Of a DNA stretch of 64,000 nt, positions 20,731-30,278 are shown piece after piece. The position numbers and the translations under genes were made by a program. Position 1 is the first letter of the stretch. Each line of letters starts with the position of its first letter. The notes under the pieces are model-generated. The model did not search any database. It saw only the letters and a program-made list of their open reading frames with translations, and was not told the DNA's origin. The DNA lies in assembly GCA_905221605.1 (NCBI GenBank), contig CAJNDS010000724.1, forward strand, positions 660,001 through 724,000, in the 5' to 3' direction. This DNA is from Symbiodinium natans. Taxonomy: Eukaryota > Sar > Dinophyceae > Suessiales > Symbiodiniaceae.

Positions 20731-20867
20731 TAGGGTGACCCCGAAACCCCCGAAACCGCAAGCCCTGAGGTGGTCTTCATGCAAACGCTCAGCAGTTTTT
20801 CGGGGGTAAGGGCGAACCCATGTGGGGCTAAGGCTGCAGAGCCTGCAAGCGCCGAAGCAGCCCTAAA

Positions 20868-20985
20868 CCCTAAGCCCTAAACCCTAAACCCCCTAAACCC
20901 TCAACCGTAAACCCTAAACCCTAAACCCTAAACCCTAAACCCTAAACCCTAAACCCTAAACCCTAAACCCTAAACCCTAAACCCT
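20868..20985 (-). repeat. CCCTAAA array
   Basis: About 15 units upstream of the C-terminal exon at 21009. Confidence 0.9.
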
Positions 20986-21008
20986 CCAAACAATCAACCC
21001 CAAACAAG

Positions 21009-21103
21009 ACCAGGCTGTGGAGTTCAAGGCAGACCCGAAGCAGAACTCGTCCTACGAGCCGCCCGCCTGCACAGAGACCTATAGACTCTGCGGAGAATAT
21101 TAG
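21009..21103 (+). CDS. C-terminal exon, unknown protein
   Basis: After ACAAG the frame reads QAVEFKADPKQNSSYEPP, then ACTETYRLCGEY and TAG at 21101. Good composition and a natural stop. 21105-21680 downstream has TTTAGGG variants, a C run (21204-21222) and no firm exon. Confidence 0.6.
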
Positions 21104-21690
21104 GGTTGGGGGTTGGGGGTTAGGGTTTAGGGTTCAGGGTTGGGACTTAGTGTTAGGGTTTCGCGTTTTCATGGTGCTTTACATGCTCATCCTTTAGCAT
21201 CACCCCCCCCCCCCCCCCCCCGCTTCCCCACCCCCTAGCCACCAACCTCAAAACACCCCCACAAAGGCTCATTTAGCTTGGTTTTAGGGTTTAGGGTTTG
21301 GGGTTTAGGGTTTAGGGTTTAGGGTTTAGGGTTACGTGTTTAGGTTTTCGTGTTTCGGGTTTAGGGCTTAGTTTTAAGGAGTAGCTGGTCGAGATTTGTT
21401 TCTGCTGGTGGTGTCCTGGAAGATCGGGTCCCACGAGAGGACCCCTGAGCCCCTTGAGCACACGAACTCTTGCCCCCTGTTTTAGGATCTAAATTCCCTT
21501 TGAAAAAACCCTAAACCCTAAACCCTAAACCCCTATAAACCCGAAAGGGCACCCTTTTTTATTCCTAGGTTACTCTTTTGTCTGGTTGCGTTTGCTGACG
21601 GGAATCGGACGGGGGAAAGTGGGGTACCCTTGTTTTGGGGTCCCTTCAAGGGGGGCTTCTGCCACTCCTTGGGTTATAAAGGGGGTATAC

Positions 21691-21800
21691 CTTGTGGACG
21701 AAATGAACCCTAAAAGGGTTTGGGGTTCATGTGATCTGAATAGTAGTTATAGTAGTATAGGGTAGATGATCCCAATTTTAGGGTTCATTTTTGTCCCCAA
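21691..21800. mobile_element. Inverted-repeat element, family J (copy 2)
   Basis: CTTGTGGACGAAATGAACCC at the left, GGGTTCATTTTTGTCCCCAA at the right; same termini as 2503-2662. Confidence 0.75.
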
Positions 21801-21935
21801 GGGAGGGGTACCTCCAGTTCAGGAATACCGCCCCGCATGTTTGATGACTTGCATGTCCTTTCTTCTGCTGTGGCCTTGTGACTCTAGCTCTTTCCCCTAA
21901 ACCCTAAACCCTGCCTCACAACACCCTGCATGAGA

Positions 21936-22022
21936 TGCTAGGACCCGGAGTAGGCCCTTCTTTCCTTTGTTTTTGGTTTGGTCCTGCCGAGGTTCCCTTA
22001 GAAGCCTCTTTCACCCAAGAAA
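21936..22022. mobile_element. Family N repeat (copy)
   Basis: GATGCTAGGACCCGGAGTAGG resembles 43285 and 47852. Ends are imperfect. Confidence 0.45.
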
Positions 22023-22147
22023 AGGTTTAGGGTTTAGGGTTTGTAATCGGGTTTAGAGCTTTAGGTCTTGAGGGGGGTTTAGGGTTTAGGGTTTAGGGTT
22101 TAGGGTTTAGGGATTAGGGAGTAGGGATTAGGGTTTAGGATTGCCAG

Positions 22148-22232
22148 GCCACTCTTGGCTCAAGGAGGGTTTCTTGGGAATGCACGCTACATACAATGTC
22201 TCCTCCAGACAGAGTTTCCCCGGCTTGTGTAG
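22148..22232 (+). CDS. Candidate internal exon
   Basis: After TTGCCAG: HSWLKEGFLGMHATYNVSS then RQSFPGL. 28 codons open. Confidence 0.45.
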
Positions 22233-22252
22233 ACCCTGCTCTAAACCCTAAA

Positions 22253-22374
22253 CCCTAGGCCCTAGGCCCTAAACCCTAAACCCTAAACCCTAAACCCTAA
22301 ACCCTAAACCCTAAACCCTAAACCCTAAACCCTAAACCCTAAACCCTAAACCCTAAACCCTAAACCCTAAACCC
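22253..22374 (-). repeat. CCCTAAA array
   Basis: About 17 units, two of them CCCTAGG, just upstream of the exon at 22394. Confidence 0.95.
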
Positions 22375-22393
22375 CAACTCCCCGGAGTCCCAG

Positions 22394-22463
22394 CGACCAA
22401 GGCGGCCATTGACGCTGGCTGTCCGCTGCCGCAATGCCGGGACCCAAAGAAGCTGAGCAGAGA
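22394..22463 (+). CDS. Internal exon, unknown protein
   Basis: Acceptor GTCCCAG, donor GTTTAGGG. Frame TKAAIDAGCPLPQCRDPKK then LSRE. Cleanly framed by CCCTAAA and TTTAGGG. Confidence 0.55.
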
Positions 22464-22541
22464 GTTTAGGGTTTAGGGTTTCGGGTTGAGGGTTGAGGGT
22501 TGAGGGTTTAGGCTCTAGGGTTTAGGGTTTTGAGTTTCGAG

Positions 22542-22578
22542 GCCGAAGCCACAAGTTGCATTTTCGAAGATCGTCCCA
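22542..22578 (+). CDS. Candidate small exon
   Basis: After TTTCGAG: AEATSCIFEDRP, donor GTATAC. Confidence 0.4.
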
Positions 22579-23003
22579 GTATACTTCAACTAGGCTTGTA
22601 GTATTTCGCATGATCTCACAACTACCTAGGATGCACGGTAGCAAGAGATACCCAAAATACAAGTAACCCTAAACCCTAAACCCTAGACCCTAAGCCCTAA
22701 ACCCTAAACCCTAAACCCTAAGCACAAGTGATTATTGAGCAGGCCCGGCCAGTATGATACTCAGGAATCAGGGGCTCTGGGCTCTCAGAGTTCAGGGTTT
22801 GAGTGTGAGGGCGTTAGTAGGATTTTTCAGGGGCGTTCGGGGTTTGGTTTAGGGTTTAGGGTTTTAGGGTTTAGGGTTTTAGGGTTTAGGGTTTAGGGTT
22901 TAGGGTTTAGGGTTTAGGTTTAGGGCTGCTAGGTTTAGCAGTGGGCTTTCAGGGGTTCGGTGGGTTAATTCGTGCTTTTCGACATATTTTGATTTAGGGT
23001 AAG

Positions 23004-23116
23004 AAAGAGAGTTGTGCTTTGGTGCGTTTGTGACAAGAAACCAACGTCCCCCGCCTATCATCCATGCGGCAGCCCAGCTGCGCAGGCGACTGAAACTCCA
23101 CCAGCGCAATGTTTGA
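23004..23116 (+). CDS. C-terminal exon, unknown protein
   Basis: After GGTAAG the plus frame reads ERELCFGAFVTRNQRPPP, then IIHAAAQLRRRLKLHQRNV, to TGA at 23114. The basic, leucine-rich tail looks like a helix. A minus-strand frame covers the same bases but has poorer composition. Confidence 0.55.
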
Positions 23117-23250
23117 GAGGCCCTAACGTTTAGGGTTTAGGGTTTAGGGTTTAGGGTGGACTGGCGACGACCCCCAACTCTAGCTCTCCATGTTGCCATA
23201 GGAAGCCCAAAACCCAAAGAGCTCCTGAGTTCAAACCCTAAACCGCGAAG

Positions 23251-23420
23251 AGCTCGTTACAACGACAACCCTCGGTGTGCGATTCGACCAGCACCACCCG
23301 CGGTTGGCTACATCGGGCTGCTTGAGATAAGCAGTCAGCAGCAGGAAGAGGATGCACCCCAGTCCAGCGGCACGGCTTCGCGAGAGTCGGCCACGGTGGA
23401 TTGTGAAGCCGAGGGCGGAA
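23251..23420 (+). CDS. Exon with strong donor, unknown protein
   Basis: 56 codons open after GCGAAG: RYNDNPRCAIRPAPPAVG, YIGLLEISSQQQEEDAP, SSGTASRESATVDCEAE. It ends at GTGAGTGAG, a textbook donor. Acidic and serine/glutamine rich, probably disordered. Confidence 0.6.
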
Positions 23421-23434
23421 GTGAGTGAGTGAGT

Positions 23435-23860
23435 CAAGAGCTCCTAAGTTCAGGGCCCTAAGCCCCCCCCTACGTTCACTAAGAGCTCTTAAGTTCAGGT
23501 CCCCAAGCCACTCAAAGCACCTAAGTTCAATGCCCTAAACCACTAAGAGAATTTTAAGTTCAGAGCCCTAAACCACGAACAACACTGAACCACTAAGACC
23601 TCTTAAGTTCAAATCACTAACCCGCTACCAATAGGAGCTCCTCAGGTCAAAGCCCTAAGCCACTAAGGGCTCTGAAGTTCTGAGGATCAAGCCTGCTAGG
23701 GTCTAAGATTCGACAATTTGGGGTTTCGCGTGTCAGGAACTAATATGGTTGCGCCCTCGGGCGACAACTGCATTGAACTTAGGAGCTCTTGGCAGTTTTA
23801 GGTTTGAACATAGGAGCTCTTAGGGGGTTTAGGGTCTTGAACTGAAGAGTTCTTAAGGGT
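23435..23860. repeat. Inverted cluster of GAGCTCTTAAGTTCA units
   Basis: At 23435-23690 about seven degenerate units of the form CACTAAGAGCTCTTAAGTTCA recur every 35-50 bp. At 23770-23855 the same unit appears in reverse (GAACTTAGGAGCTCTT). No coding frame. Confidence 0.8.
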
Positions 23861-23862
23861 TA

Positions 23863-23981
23863 CAGGGTGGGGCCCCCTAGTTATAAGTAGAGTTATAAGG
23901 GCCCTAAATTGGGTTATAAGGACCCTAAGTTAGGTTATAAGTCCCTGAACTACAGTTAGTATAGTAAGGGGGCCCACCCTG
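23863..23981. mobile_element. MITE family A, copy 4
   Basis: 119 bp; one C lost near the right end and one base change compared with copies 1 and 2. TA on both sides. Confidence 0.9.
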
Positions 23982-24136
23982 TAGGGTTTGAGGTTTGGAG
24001 GTTGGGATGCTTTTTCCCGTATACTAACAGTCCTTAGCCCTAGGATAGTCCCTATTACATCCCAAGTTGGAGGTTTAGAGCTTGGGGAAACCCTAAACCC
24101 TAAACCCTAAACCCTTGAAGTACCGCTGCCGCCCAG

Positions 24137-24193
24137 GTGGCCGCTGTGCACGCGCTCCTGAATGCGGGGGCGCCGGTAGATCGGCAGGCGCAG
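24137..24193 (+). CDS. Ankyrin-repeat exon
   Basis: Between GCCCAG and the GGGTTTAGGG block: VAAVHALLNAGAPVDRQAQ, the helix-2 and loop part of an ankyrin repeat (xAVxxLLxAGAxVDxxxx). One exon of a presumably multi-exon ankyrin gene; partners not located. Confidence 0.6.
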
Positions 24194-24351
24194 GGTTTAG
24201 GGTTTAGGGTTTGGGGTTTAGTGTTTCGGGTTTAGGGTTTACGGTTTAGGGTTGAGGGTTTAGGGTTTAGGGTTTAGGGTTTAGGGTTTAGAATTATTGT
24301 TTAGGGAGTAAAAAGGGGAGATCCCGAAGCACAAGCGTCTCTAAAGCCCAC

Positions 24352-24474
24352 TTGGAGGTTCGTGGATACTTCTAACCCCAATTATGAGTCTACTTATGAC
24401 CTACTTAGGGGTGTTAGGGGGCTTATACGTGCAGTTATGAATAGGGTTATAGGTGCCCTGAACCTCCAAGTAAA
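24352..24474. mobile_element. Inverted-repeat element, family C (copy)
   Basis: ACTTGGAGGTTCGTGGATAC at the left and GTGCCCTGAACCTCCAAGT at the right. Confidence 0.75.
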
Positions 24475-25079
24475 CCCCTGAACCCTAAACCCTTTGGTTA
24501 GGATCTCCAAACCCTCAACCCTAAACCCATGCAAACTGCGGCTGCGGTTGGTGAGCAAGCACATGAGAGTTAAGGAGTTTAGGTGTTTCCGGGGCTTAGG
24601 GATTTAGGAATTTCGTTAGGAATTGAGGGATTTAGGGGTCTTGGTTTTAGGGTCAAGGGGTTCAAGGGCTTTGGGGGGGATTTAGAGGCACCGCCACGTG
24701 AGTGGAGATTGCTAGCTAACCCTATAGCCCCCTTAGAAATTTCTTTTGTTTTGTATAAAAATAGCAAGGGATCATCAAAAATAGTAATGCTTATTGAGGT
24801 TCTAAGGAGAATATAGAACCCTCCCTTGCAGAAGCCTTTAGTGTTCGGGACGAGAGTGCGGTTGCCGTGGGAGCGGAGAGGGTGCTTTTAAGGGTTTTGC
24901 CCCTAAAGCGGGGACCCTAAACTAAACCCGAAACCCTAAACCCTAAACCCTAAACCCTAAACCCTAAACCCTAAACTCTCATGAATATGTTGATTTCCCC
25001 TCTTTCTTGGTACTACCAAGCCTTCGGTTTCGGGCTTTCGGGAGGACTTGGGCTTCAAGGTGTTGACGGAGCCCTGCGC

Positions 25080-25195
25080 CCTAACCCCCAAACCCTGAAT
25101 CCCTAAACCCTAAACCCTAAACCCTAGCCCTAAACCCCTAAACCCCTAAACCCCTAAACCCCTAAACCCCTAAACCCCTAAACCCCTAAACCCTG
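25080..25195 (-). repeat. CCCTAAA and CCCCTAAA array
   Basis: Upstream of the exon at 25207; the octamer form makes the core at 25135-25190. Confidence 0.9.
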
Positions 25196-25206
25196 AATCC
25201 TCTAAG

Positions 25207-25305
25207 TCTCTCCTGTCAAAGGGAACCGATGTAGACTCGGAGGCGCTGGCAGCGTTGCAGACGGTCTCGGACCGGCGGTGCCGCCAAGATATGGAGGACT
25301 TGTCG
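25207..25305 (+). CDS. Internal exon, unknown protein
   Basis: Exactly 33 codons after CTCTAAG: SLLSKGTDVDSEALAALQ then TVSDRRCRQDMEDLS. The donor GTTTCGGG opens a family B element (25306-25425). Confidence 0.6.
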
Positions 25306-25425
25306 GTTTCGGGATTTGCCCTATACTAACAGTCCTTGACAGGCTTAAAATAGGGGCTAGTATAATTAATTCCGATTCAGGACTGTTAGTATAATTCCGA
25401 TTAAGGACTGTTAGTATAAGGGGCG
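25306..25425. mobile_element. Family B element at an exon edge
   Basis: Contains TATACTAACAGTCC and two copies of GGACTGTTAGTATAA; partly duplicated right arm. Confidence 0.55.
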
Positions 25426-25631
25426 GAGTATCATAATGTACGGGGTTTAGGCCTTACTCCCTACATCCCGAAGTGAGTTCTTTGCTCTCCCTGGCAAGTA
25501 TTTTGTCACCCCATTCACGCCTGACACTGTGATGCCCTAGCGAGACCCCCCCCCCCACCTCTCAACCTTACACCCTAAACCCTAAACCCTAAACCCTAAA
25601 CCTCAGACCTTCTGACCGCACGCGGACTTAG

Positions 25632-26278
25632 GTTTAGAAGGGAAGCTCAAACCCCCTGGTTTTTAGTAAGGAATGCGGGAACTAGGGCCCTATATATACC
25701 CTTGAAGGTGCTTTACAGGGCCCTACTTCCCCCCCCCCCCCATTCGGACTCAAAGGCGGAGTCATCAGGATACCCTCATGTCGAAGCAAAGGCAGAACCC
25801 AAGCCGAAATCCACCAAGAAGACGTCCGTGGAAGTGGTCAATTGGGGTTTAGGGTTTAGGGTTTAGGGTTTAGGGTTTAGGGTTTAGGGTTTAGGGTTTA
25901 GGGTTTAGGGTTTAGGGTTTAGGGGACCCTGACTTTGTGCCTTCCAAGAAAGAGCTTCACGAAAAGATAGCCTATGACCTGAACTTCAACAGAGAGCAGG
26001 GTTACGTCAAGGGGGTGACCACCGACTTCTTGCAGATGGTGAAGGGCACCAGGGCGCCACGCTTGACGAGAAGAAAGAGATGGGTTGCGGTGCTTTACTG
26101 TAACTTTAGACTCATTGGGCTTCTAAATACAGGCAGCTAAACATATAGGTTATAACTACCCTCCTAAGTGCAGCCAAGGATGCAGAGGAACCCCAAGAGC
26201 GACATCACGAAGCTCATGTATCGCTAGCAAAAGCAACACAAACGATAAACCAGGCCCTGCAGCGGCCTACTCTCTTAG
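25632..26278 (+). CDS. Multi-exon gene with a pure telomere-repeat intron
   Basis: Exon 25632-25658 (EGKLKPP) joins in frame across a family H element to 25769-25846 (HVEAKAEPKPKSTKKTSVEV). The next intron, 25847-25922, is nothing but TTTAGGG repeats with GT and AG from the repeat. The frame continues at 25923 as DPDFVPSKKELHEKIAYDL, NFNREQGYVKGVTTDFLQ and on to about 26100. A further exon at 26174-26278 reads DAEEPQERHHEAHVSLAK; a second open frame there ends KSDITKLMYR and TAG. Lysine/glutamate rich, family unknown. Confidence 0.6.
25659..25755 (+). mobile_element. Introner-like element, family H (copy 3, decayed)
   Basis: GTTTTTAGTAAGGAATGCGG on the left; the right arm is altered by a C run and ends CATTCGGACTCAAAGG. 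The acceptor used is ATCAG at 25768. Confidence 0.5.
25847..25922 (+). other. Intron consisting only of TTTAGGG repeats
   Basis: 76 bases made of about eleven perfect units. It starts GTTTAGGG and ends TTTAG, so it satisfies the GT-AG rule, and its removal keeps the flanking frame open (AAT TGG GGG GAC). Confidence 0.7.
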
Positions 26279-26322
26279 GTCGAGGGCTTAGGGTTTAGGG
26301 TTTAGGGTGTTGGAGCAGACAG

Positions 26323-26385
26323 GACCGTTTCCTGTCGGCGGTGACCAGCGGCGGTTCGAACCTCTGCCTGAAGGCCACGTCGTGG
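26323..26385 (+). CDS. Internal exon, unknown protein
   Basis: 21 codons after GACAG: DRFLSAVTSGGSNLCLKATS and W, then GTTTAGGG. A degraded copy of its 3' 30 bases is at 26478-26508. Confidence 0.55.
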
Positions 26386-26387
26386 GT

Positions 26388-26470
26388 TTAGGGTTTAGGG
26401 TTTAGGGTTTAGGGTTTAGGGTTTAGGGTTTAGGGTTTAGGGTTTAGGGTTCATGGTTTAGGGTTTAGGG
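26388..26470 (+). repeat. TTTAGGG array
   Basis: About eleven units (one TTCATGG) separating the exon end from its degraded duplicate. Confidence 0.9.
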
Positions 26471-27631
26471 CTGCGGGGTTCAAATACTGCCTGAAGGCCA
26501 AGTCGTGCGTTTAGGGTTTAAGGGTTTAGGGCTCTGGGGTTCAGGTAGCCTCTTCGGATTGTAATGTTCTTTGGGGCTTCAGGGGCCTTTGTTATTTTGT
26601 TTGTTTATTGTGTGTTTCTTTCAGGAGGGGGGTAGGGTTTCAGGGATTTTGGGGCTTCTAGGGGTTTATGGCTTCATGGGTCTTCGGGTCTTAGGTTTTC
26701 AGAGGTCTACTAGGTAGATCGTTATTCTATGTTTCCCTTTGAGGGTTTAAGAGGACCATATTTTTGAATAGTTTTGGAGGGTTGTCAGGGCCACCCGAGA
26801 TAGGGTGCAGGGTTGCGGGTTGAGGAGGGGTTTCGTAGAACCGGATAGGAGCAAATACATGCTTGATATGTACTCATGCATAGTTGCATGCATGTACCAT
26901 GTATGTATGTATGTATTTATGCGTATTTCCCTCTCTCTCTATGTATATATGTATGTGTGCACAGGCGAGTGTGTAGATGTATGAGAGCCCAAAGCCTTAA
27001 ATTGCATAAACCCTCAAGGTTGAACTCTGTCCTAGGAAGGGGTTTTGGGTTCAAAAGATCGACCCTAAACCCTAAACCCTAAACCCTAAACCCTTCTTAA
27101 GCCCTAAGCTTCATCAATCATGTGCCCCCCCCCCCCCCCCGCCCCTACTGCGCACTGTTTGGAGGTTCGTGGGAAGTTATGATAAGGGTAAGAGCTATAG
27201 ATAGGATAGTAGCTATCATATAGACTCTATCTATATGGCTTAGGGTTTATGTTACCGTTACTGCTGAGTGTATTCACGGTTCCTGATGAATATTGGTGAG
27301 TGTACATACTTTGTTGCTTTTTGGGGGGTACTAGTAATATAAGATAAACCCTACTTCATCTACTTGCAAGCCTACGTAGCACTACCCATGAACTGCCCCA
27401 TACCTTCCTTCCAGATCGCCACATCTCCAGCTCCTGGTTCAGGGGGTGTAGGGTTTAGGGTTTAGGGTTTAGGGTTTAGGGTTTAGGGTTTCACACCCCA
27501 AGGCCACGGACGAGCTGCCACATCCCAACCCGACATGAACTAACATGGCATCAGGAGACCCAAAACCCTAAACCCTAAACCCTAAACCCTGGAAACCCCT
27601 GAGTCGCTAGGTAGGTCCTTGGGAATCAATT

Positions 27632-27732
27632 TTGGGATGTTCCCCCTTATGCGAATAGTCCTTGGTAGGGATGAGAAGAGGGATACTATCGTCCCTATTC
27701 CGGGGCTGTTCGTCTAAAGGGGAACATCCCAA
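27632..27732. mobile_element. Inverted-repeat element, family B (copy)
   Basis: TTGGGATGTTCCCCCTTATG and AAAGGGGAACATCCCAA ends. Confidence 0.8.
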
Positions 27733-27935
27733 GATCTGTTCTGTATTCCCTTTTTAAATGTTGGCATCTGTGTTTTTGGCAAAGGGTTTAGGGTTTAGGG
27801 TTTGGGGTTTGGGCTTTAGGGTGAACCGTAAGTGCCTCAAGCCTTAAACTGCCAACAAGTAGCAGGATGTTGCCTTTTGGGTCTTGGTCCAGAGTGGCAA
27901 CATCAAGGTGGGAAGCCCCAAAACAAACCCGAATC

Positions 27936-28044
27936 CTTCGGATGCTCCCCGTTCTATTAACAGTCCTTAATAAGGGTTATTAAAAGGGGGGGGGGGTACT
28001 ATAATCCCCATTGAGGACTGCTAGTATAAGGGGGAACATCCCAA
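27936..28044. mobile_element. Inverted-repeat element, family B (copy)
   Basis: The left arm has TTCGGATGCTCCCC and TTAACAGTCCTTAATAAGGG, the right arm GAGGACTGCTAGTATAAGGG and GGAACATCCCAA. A G run sits in the loop. Confidence 0.75.
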
Positions 28045-28255
28045 CCCTGCACCCTGAACCGCTGAACTGCAGATTGTTGAGGGGGGTTTTGCGGTTTTGG
28101 GGCCGTGGCGGACCGAGATCGTTTGCATGTAGTAGGCTTTTCCCTCATTGCACTTGTAGGGTTTAGGGTTAAGGGTTTAGGGTTTGGGGCTTGGGGTTTG
28201 GGGTTTGGGGTTTGGGGTTTGGGGTTTGGGTTGTTTTTTGGAGTATTGTTCGGAG

Positions 28256-28409
28256 GGTCCAACCTAGTATTTGCATCGACAAAATCCAAGCCCTATTGCC
28301 ATTTCTTGAAGTCTCCGCCACCCTTGAGTACCAGGACGCCGGGTACCCTAGTTGTCCCCCATCATTCACCATTGGACTTGCGCATAAACGCCTAGTCAGT
28401 CATACCTGA
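28256..28409 (+). CDS. Candidate exon, two open frames
   Basis: After TTCGGAG one frame reads NLVFASTKSKPYCHFLKSP (stop TAG near 28393) and another IDKIQALLPFLEVSATLEY (stop TGA at 28407). Probably coding in one of them; not decided. Confidence 0.4.
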
Positions 28410-28479
28410 TTTGAGTCATAGTCCATTGCCCTACTGTTCTCATGGCTGTCTGAGCATACATGACCTAGCGTGAGTTCAG

Positions 28480-28563
28480 AACACATTCTCCGGCCCGAAC
28501 CACTGCAATGATTTGAAGGCTGAAGAGCTGGAAAGGGTCCTGGTACCCGATAAACGGTACAGG
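28480..28563 (+). CDS. Internal exon, unknown protein
   Basis: 28 codons after GAGTTCAG: NTFSGPNHCNDLKAEELER then VLVPDKRYR, ending at GTTTCGGG. Good composition. Confidence 0.55.
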
Positions 28564-28698
28564 GTTTCGGATTTAGGATACCCTCGGTTTAAGATTCAGA
28601 GTTTGGAGGTTCAGGTTAGGGTGTAGGTTTAGGGTTTAGGGTTTAGGGTTTAGGGTTTAGGGTTTCGGGTTTCGGGTTTCGGGTCTAGGGTGTGAAAG

Positions 28699-28805
28699 GG
28701 GGTTCGCTGTTGGTGGGCGCTCTCGCAGGCCTTGTGTCCTGGCTTTTTGTCTCCATGCATGGGGCCAAAGTTTCTGCAACAGCCTCGCAAAGGCCTAAGC
28801 ATGGG
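28699..28805 (+). CDS. Exon with a hydrophobic segment
   Basis: After GTGAAAG: SLLVGALAGLVSWLFVSMHG, a plausible membrane helix, then KVSATASQRPKHG. Donor at the next GT of the repeat block. Confidence 0.5.
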
Positions 28806-29102
28806 GTTTTAGGGTTCAGGGTTTAGGGTTTAGGGTTTAGGGTTTAGGGGGTTCTGTATCCCTAAACCCTAAAACCTAAAACCTAAAACTCTAACATCCT
28901 GTGCCAGCACTCGGCCTCTTACAGTGCTTTGCGGAGCCAAGCCGTCTGACCGGCAACAGACCCCCAACCCCCAACACCCAACTTCAAGCTCCAGCAAGCC
29001 CCCCTCAACCCTAAACTCTAGAAGCCCTAAACCCTAAACCCTAAACCCTACACCCTAAACCCTAAACCCTAAAACCTAAACCCTAAACCCTAAACCCTAC
29101 AG

Positions 29103-29183
29103 CAGTGCCATGTATGTCCTGAAGCTGAAGGCCGTCCGGAAGCGGCTCAAGTCAGAGTCCTCGGACAACGCGGTGGATGCTGG
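29103..29183 (+). CDS. Internal exon, unknown protein
   Basis: After CCTACAG: AMYVLKLKAVRKRLKSES then SDNAVDAG, donor GTACTC. Basic helix followed by a serine/acidic tail. Confidence 0.55.
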
Positions 29184-29327
29184 GTACTCAGGGCGTCGTT
29201 GTCCTTAAGGGTTTAGGGTTTGGGGCTCAGGGTTTAGGGTCTAGAGCCTTAAAGTACTTGCTATATTATAGGGACTTTGGTACCCAAGTATATAATAAAT
29301 TACGTACATGGACCCTTAGGGTGTTGC

Positions 29328-29561
29328 TTGGAGGTTCACGGGTGCTCAATGATCGGGTTTGGGGTTTAGGGTTTAGGGTTATAGGGTTTAGGATTTAAGG
29401 TTTAGGGTTTAGGGTTTAGGGTTTAGGGTTTAGGGTTTAGGGGGTACTTACAACCCCAAGTATGAGTCTATTTGCATCCTACTTGGGGGACTTAGGGGGC
29501 TTATATGTACAGTTTATCATAGTTGTAATTGGGGTTGCAAGTGCCCTGAACCTCCAAGTAG
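29328..29561. mobile_element. Family C element interrupted by TTTAGGG repeats
   Basis: The left end GCTTGGAGGTTCACGGGTGC and right end AGTGCCCTGAACCTCCAAGT enclose a TTTAGGG block at 29357-29441. Other family C copies lack this block. Confidence 0.7.
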
Positions 29562-29584
29562 GGTTTCGGGTTTAGGGTTTAGAG

Positions 29585-29645
29585 TTGAGGCTTTCGACCT
29601 GGAGGCTTGGGTTGTGGGGCTCAATGTCAAAAACCTGAAGGGGAT
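29585..29645 (+). CDS. Candidate internal exon
   Basis: After TTTAGAG: EAFDLEAWVVGLNVKNLKG. It ends at the family L element (29647). Donor not clear. Confidence 0.45.
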
Positions 29646-29646
29646 G

Positions 29647-29760
29647 GACCCTTACAAAAGGGATCTTAGGGGGTTATTTGCGGCTATTTAGGGGCTACTT
29701 GTATAGGGACTATATAAGGTACATACAGGGGTTATATCCCCTTAAAGGGCGTTATAGGTC
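29647..29760. mobile_element. Family L repeat
   Basis: Shares GGGGTTATTTGCGGCTATTT-type sequence and GGGGCTACTTGTATAGGGAC with 19928-20066 and, partly, 31766-31895. Confidence 0.5.
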
Positions 29761-30136
29761 GGCCTATTACAGTAGGGTAAATGAAGTGATGACATTTTAT
29801 CAGCCTAGCTTTACGTTCCTATAGCCTCTGGCCTCAAGTAGAGCCTTAGGGGGTTCTTTTGGGCGGGTTGGCAAGCCCCAAACCCTGAGAGTTTAGGGTT
29901 TATGGTTGAGGGGTTAGGGTTCAGGTGTTTTCTTTGGCGGTTGGCGGAGATTTCGGTCTGGGCCGTGGTTTCAAGGGCTTAGGCCATACTACCACCCACC
30001 CTGTTTATCAGACAAGTTTTTAGAGGACCCCTCACCCCCCGCCCCCCCCCCCCCCCCCCCCCCCCCCCGCTCCCTCCAAGTCAACTGGCTCAACGAAACT
30101 GCCAGGCCATTCTGAAAAACAAAAGGTCTAAACAAG

Positions 30137-30244
30137 GCTTTTGAAAGCCATTAGCCTTGAGCTGTTTTTGGGCAAATCCCTTCTTAATGGTATTGGCTTA
30201 AGAACACCCAAAAACAGAAAATATTATTCCTTAGTAAGGGAAAC

Positions 30245-30278
<34 letters not shown>

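Larger units (their letters stand above)
26520..28250. other. Intergenic or intronic stretch
   Basis: 26520-26870 has no coding signal. 26870-26975 is a CATG/TATG microsatellite. CCCTAAA lies at 27062-27095 and a C run at 27127-27142. 27288-27363 is a family O element. TTTAGGG 27448-27490. Family B elements are at 27632-27732 and 27936-28044. The short frames here are not convincing. Confidence 0.5.

Noticed and set aside
22143-22163. GCCACTCTTGGCTCAAG resembles the dinoflagellate spliced-leader end (TTTTGGCTCAAG)
   Set aside because: It has an extra base and mismatches, and it falls inside a 28-codon coding-like exon where the same bases encode HSWLKEG; chance similarity is more likely than a retroposed leader.
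22900-23109. 69-codon minus-strand frame
   Set aside because: The plus strand gives a better-composed exon with a natural stop at 23114; the minus frame partly translates telomere repeats.
26352-26368. GGTTCGAACC, a tRNA B-box-like motif
   Set aside because: Flanking stem does not pair and it lies within a coding-like exon.
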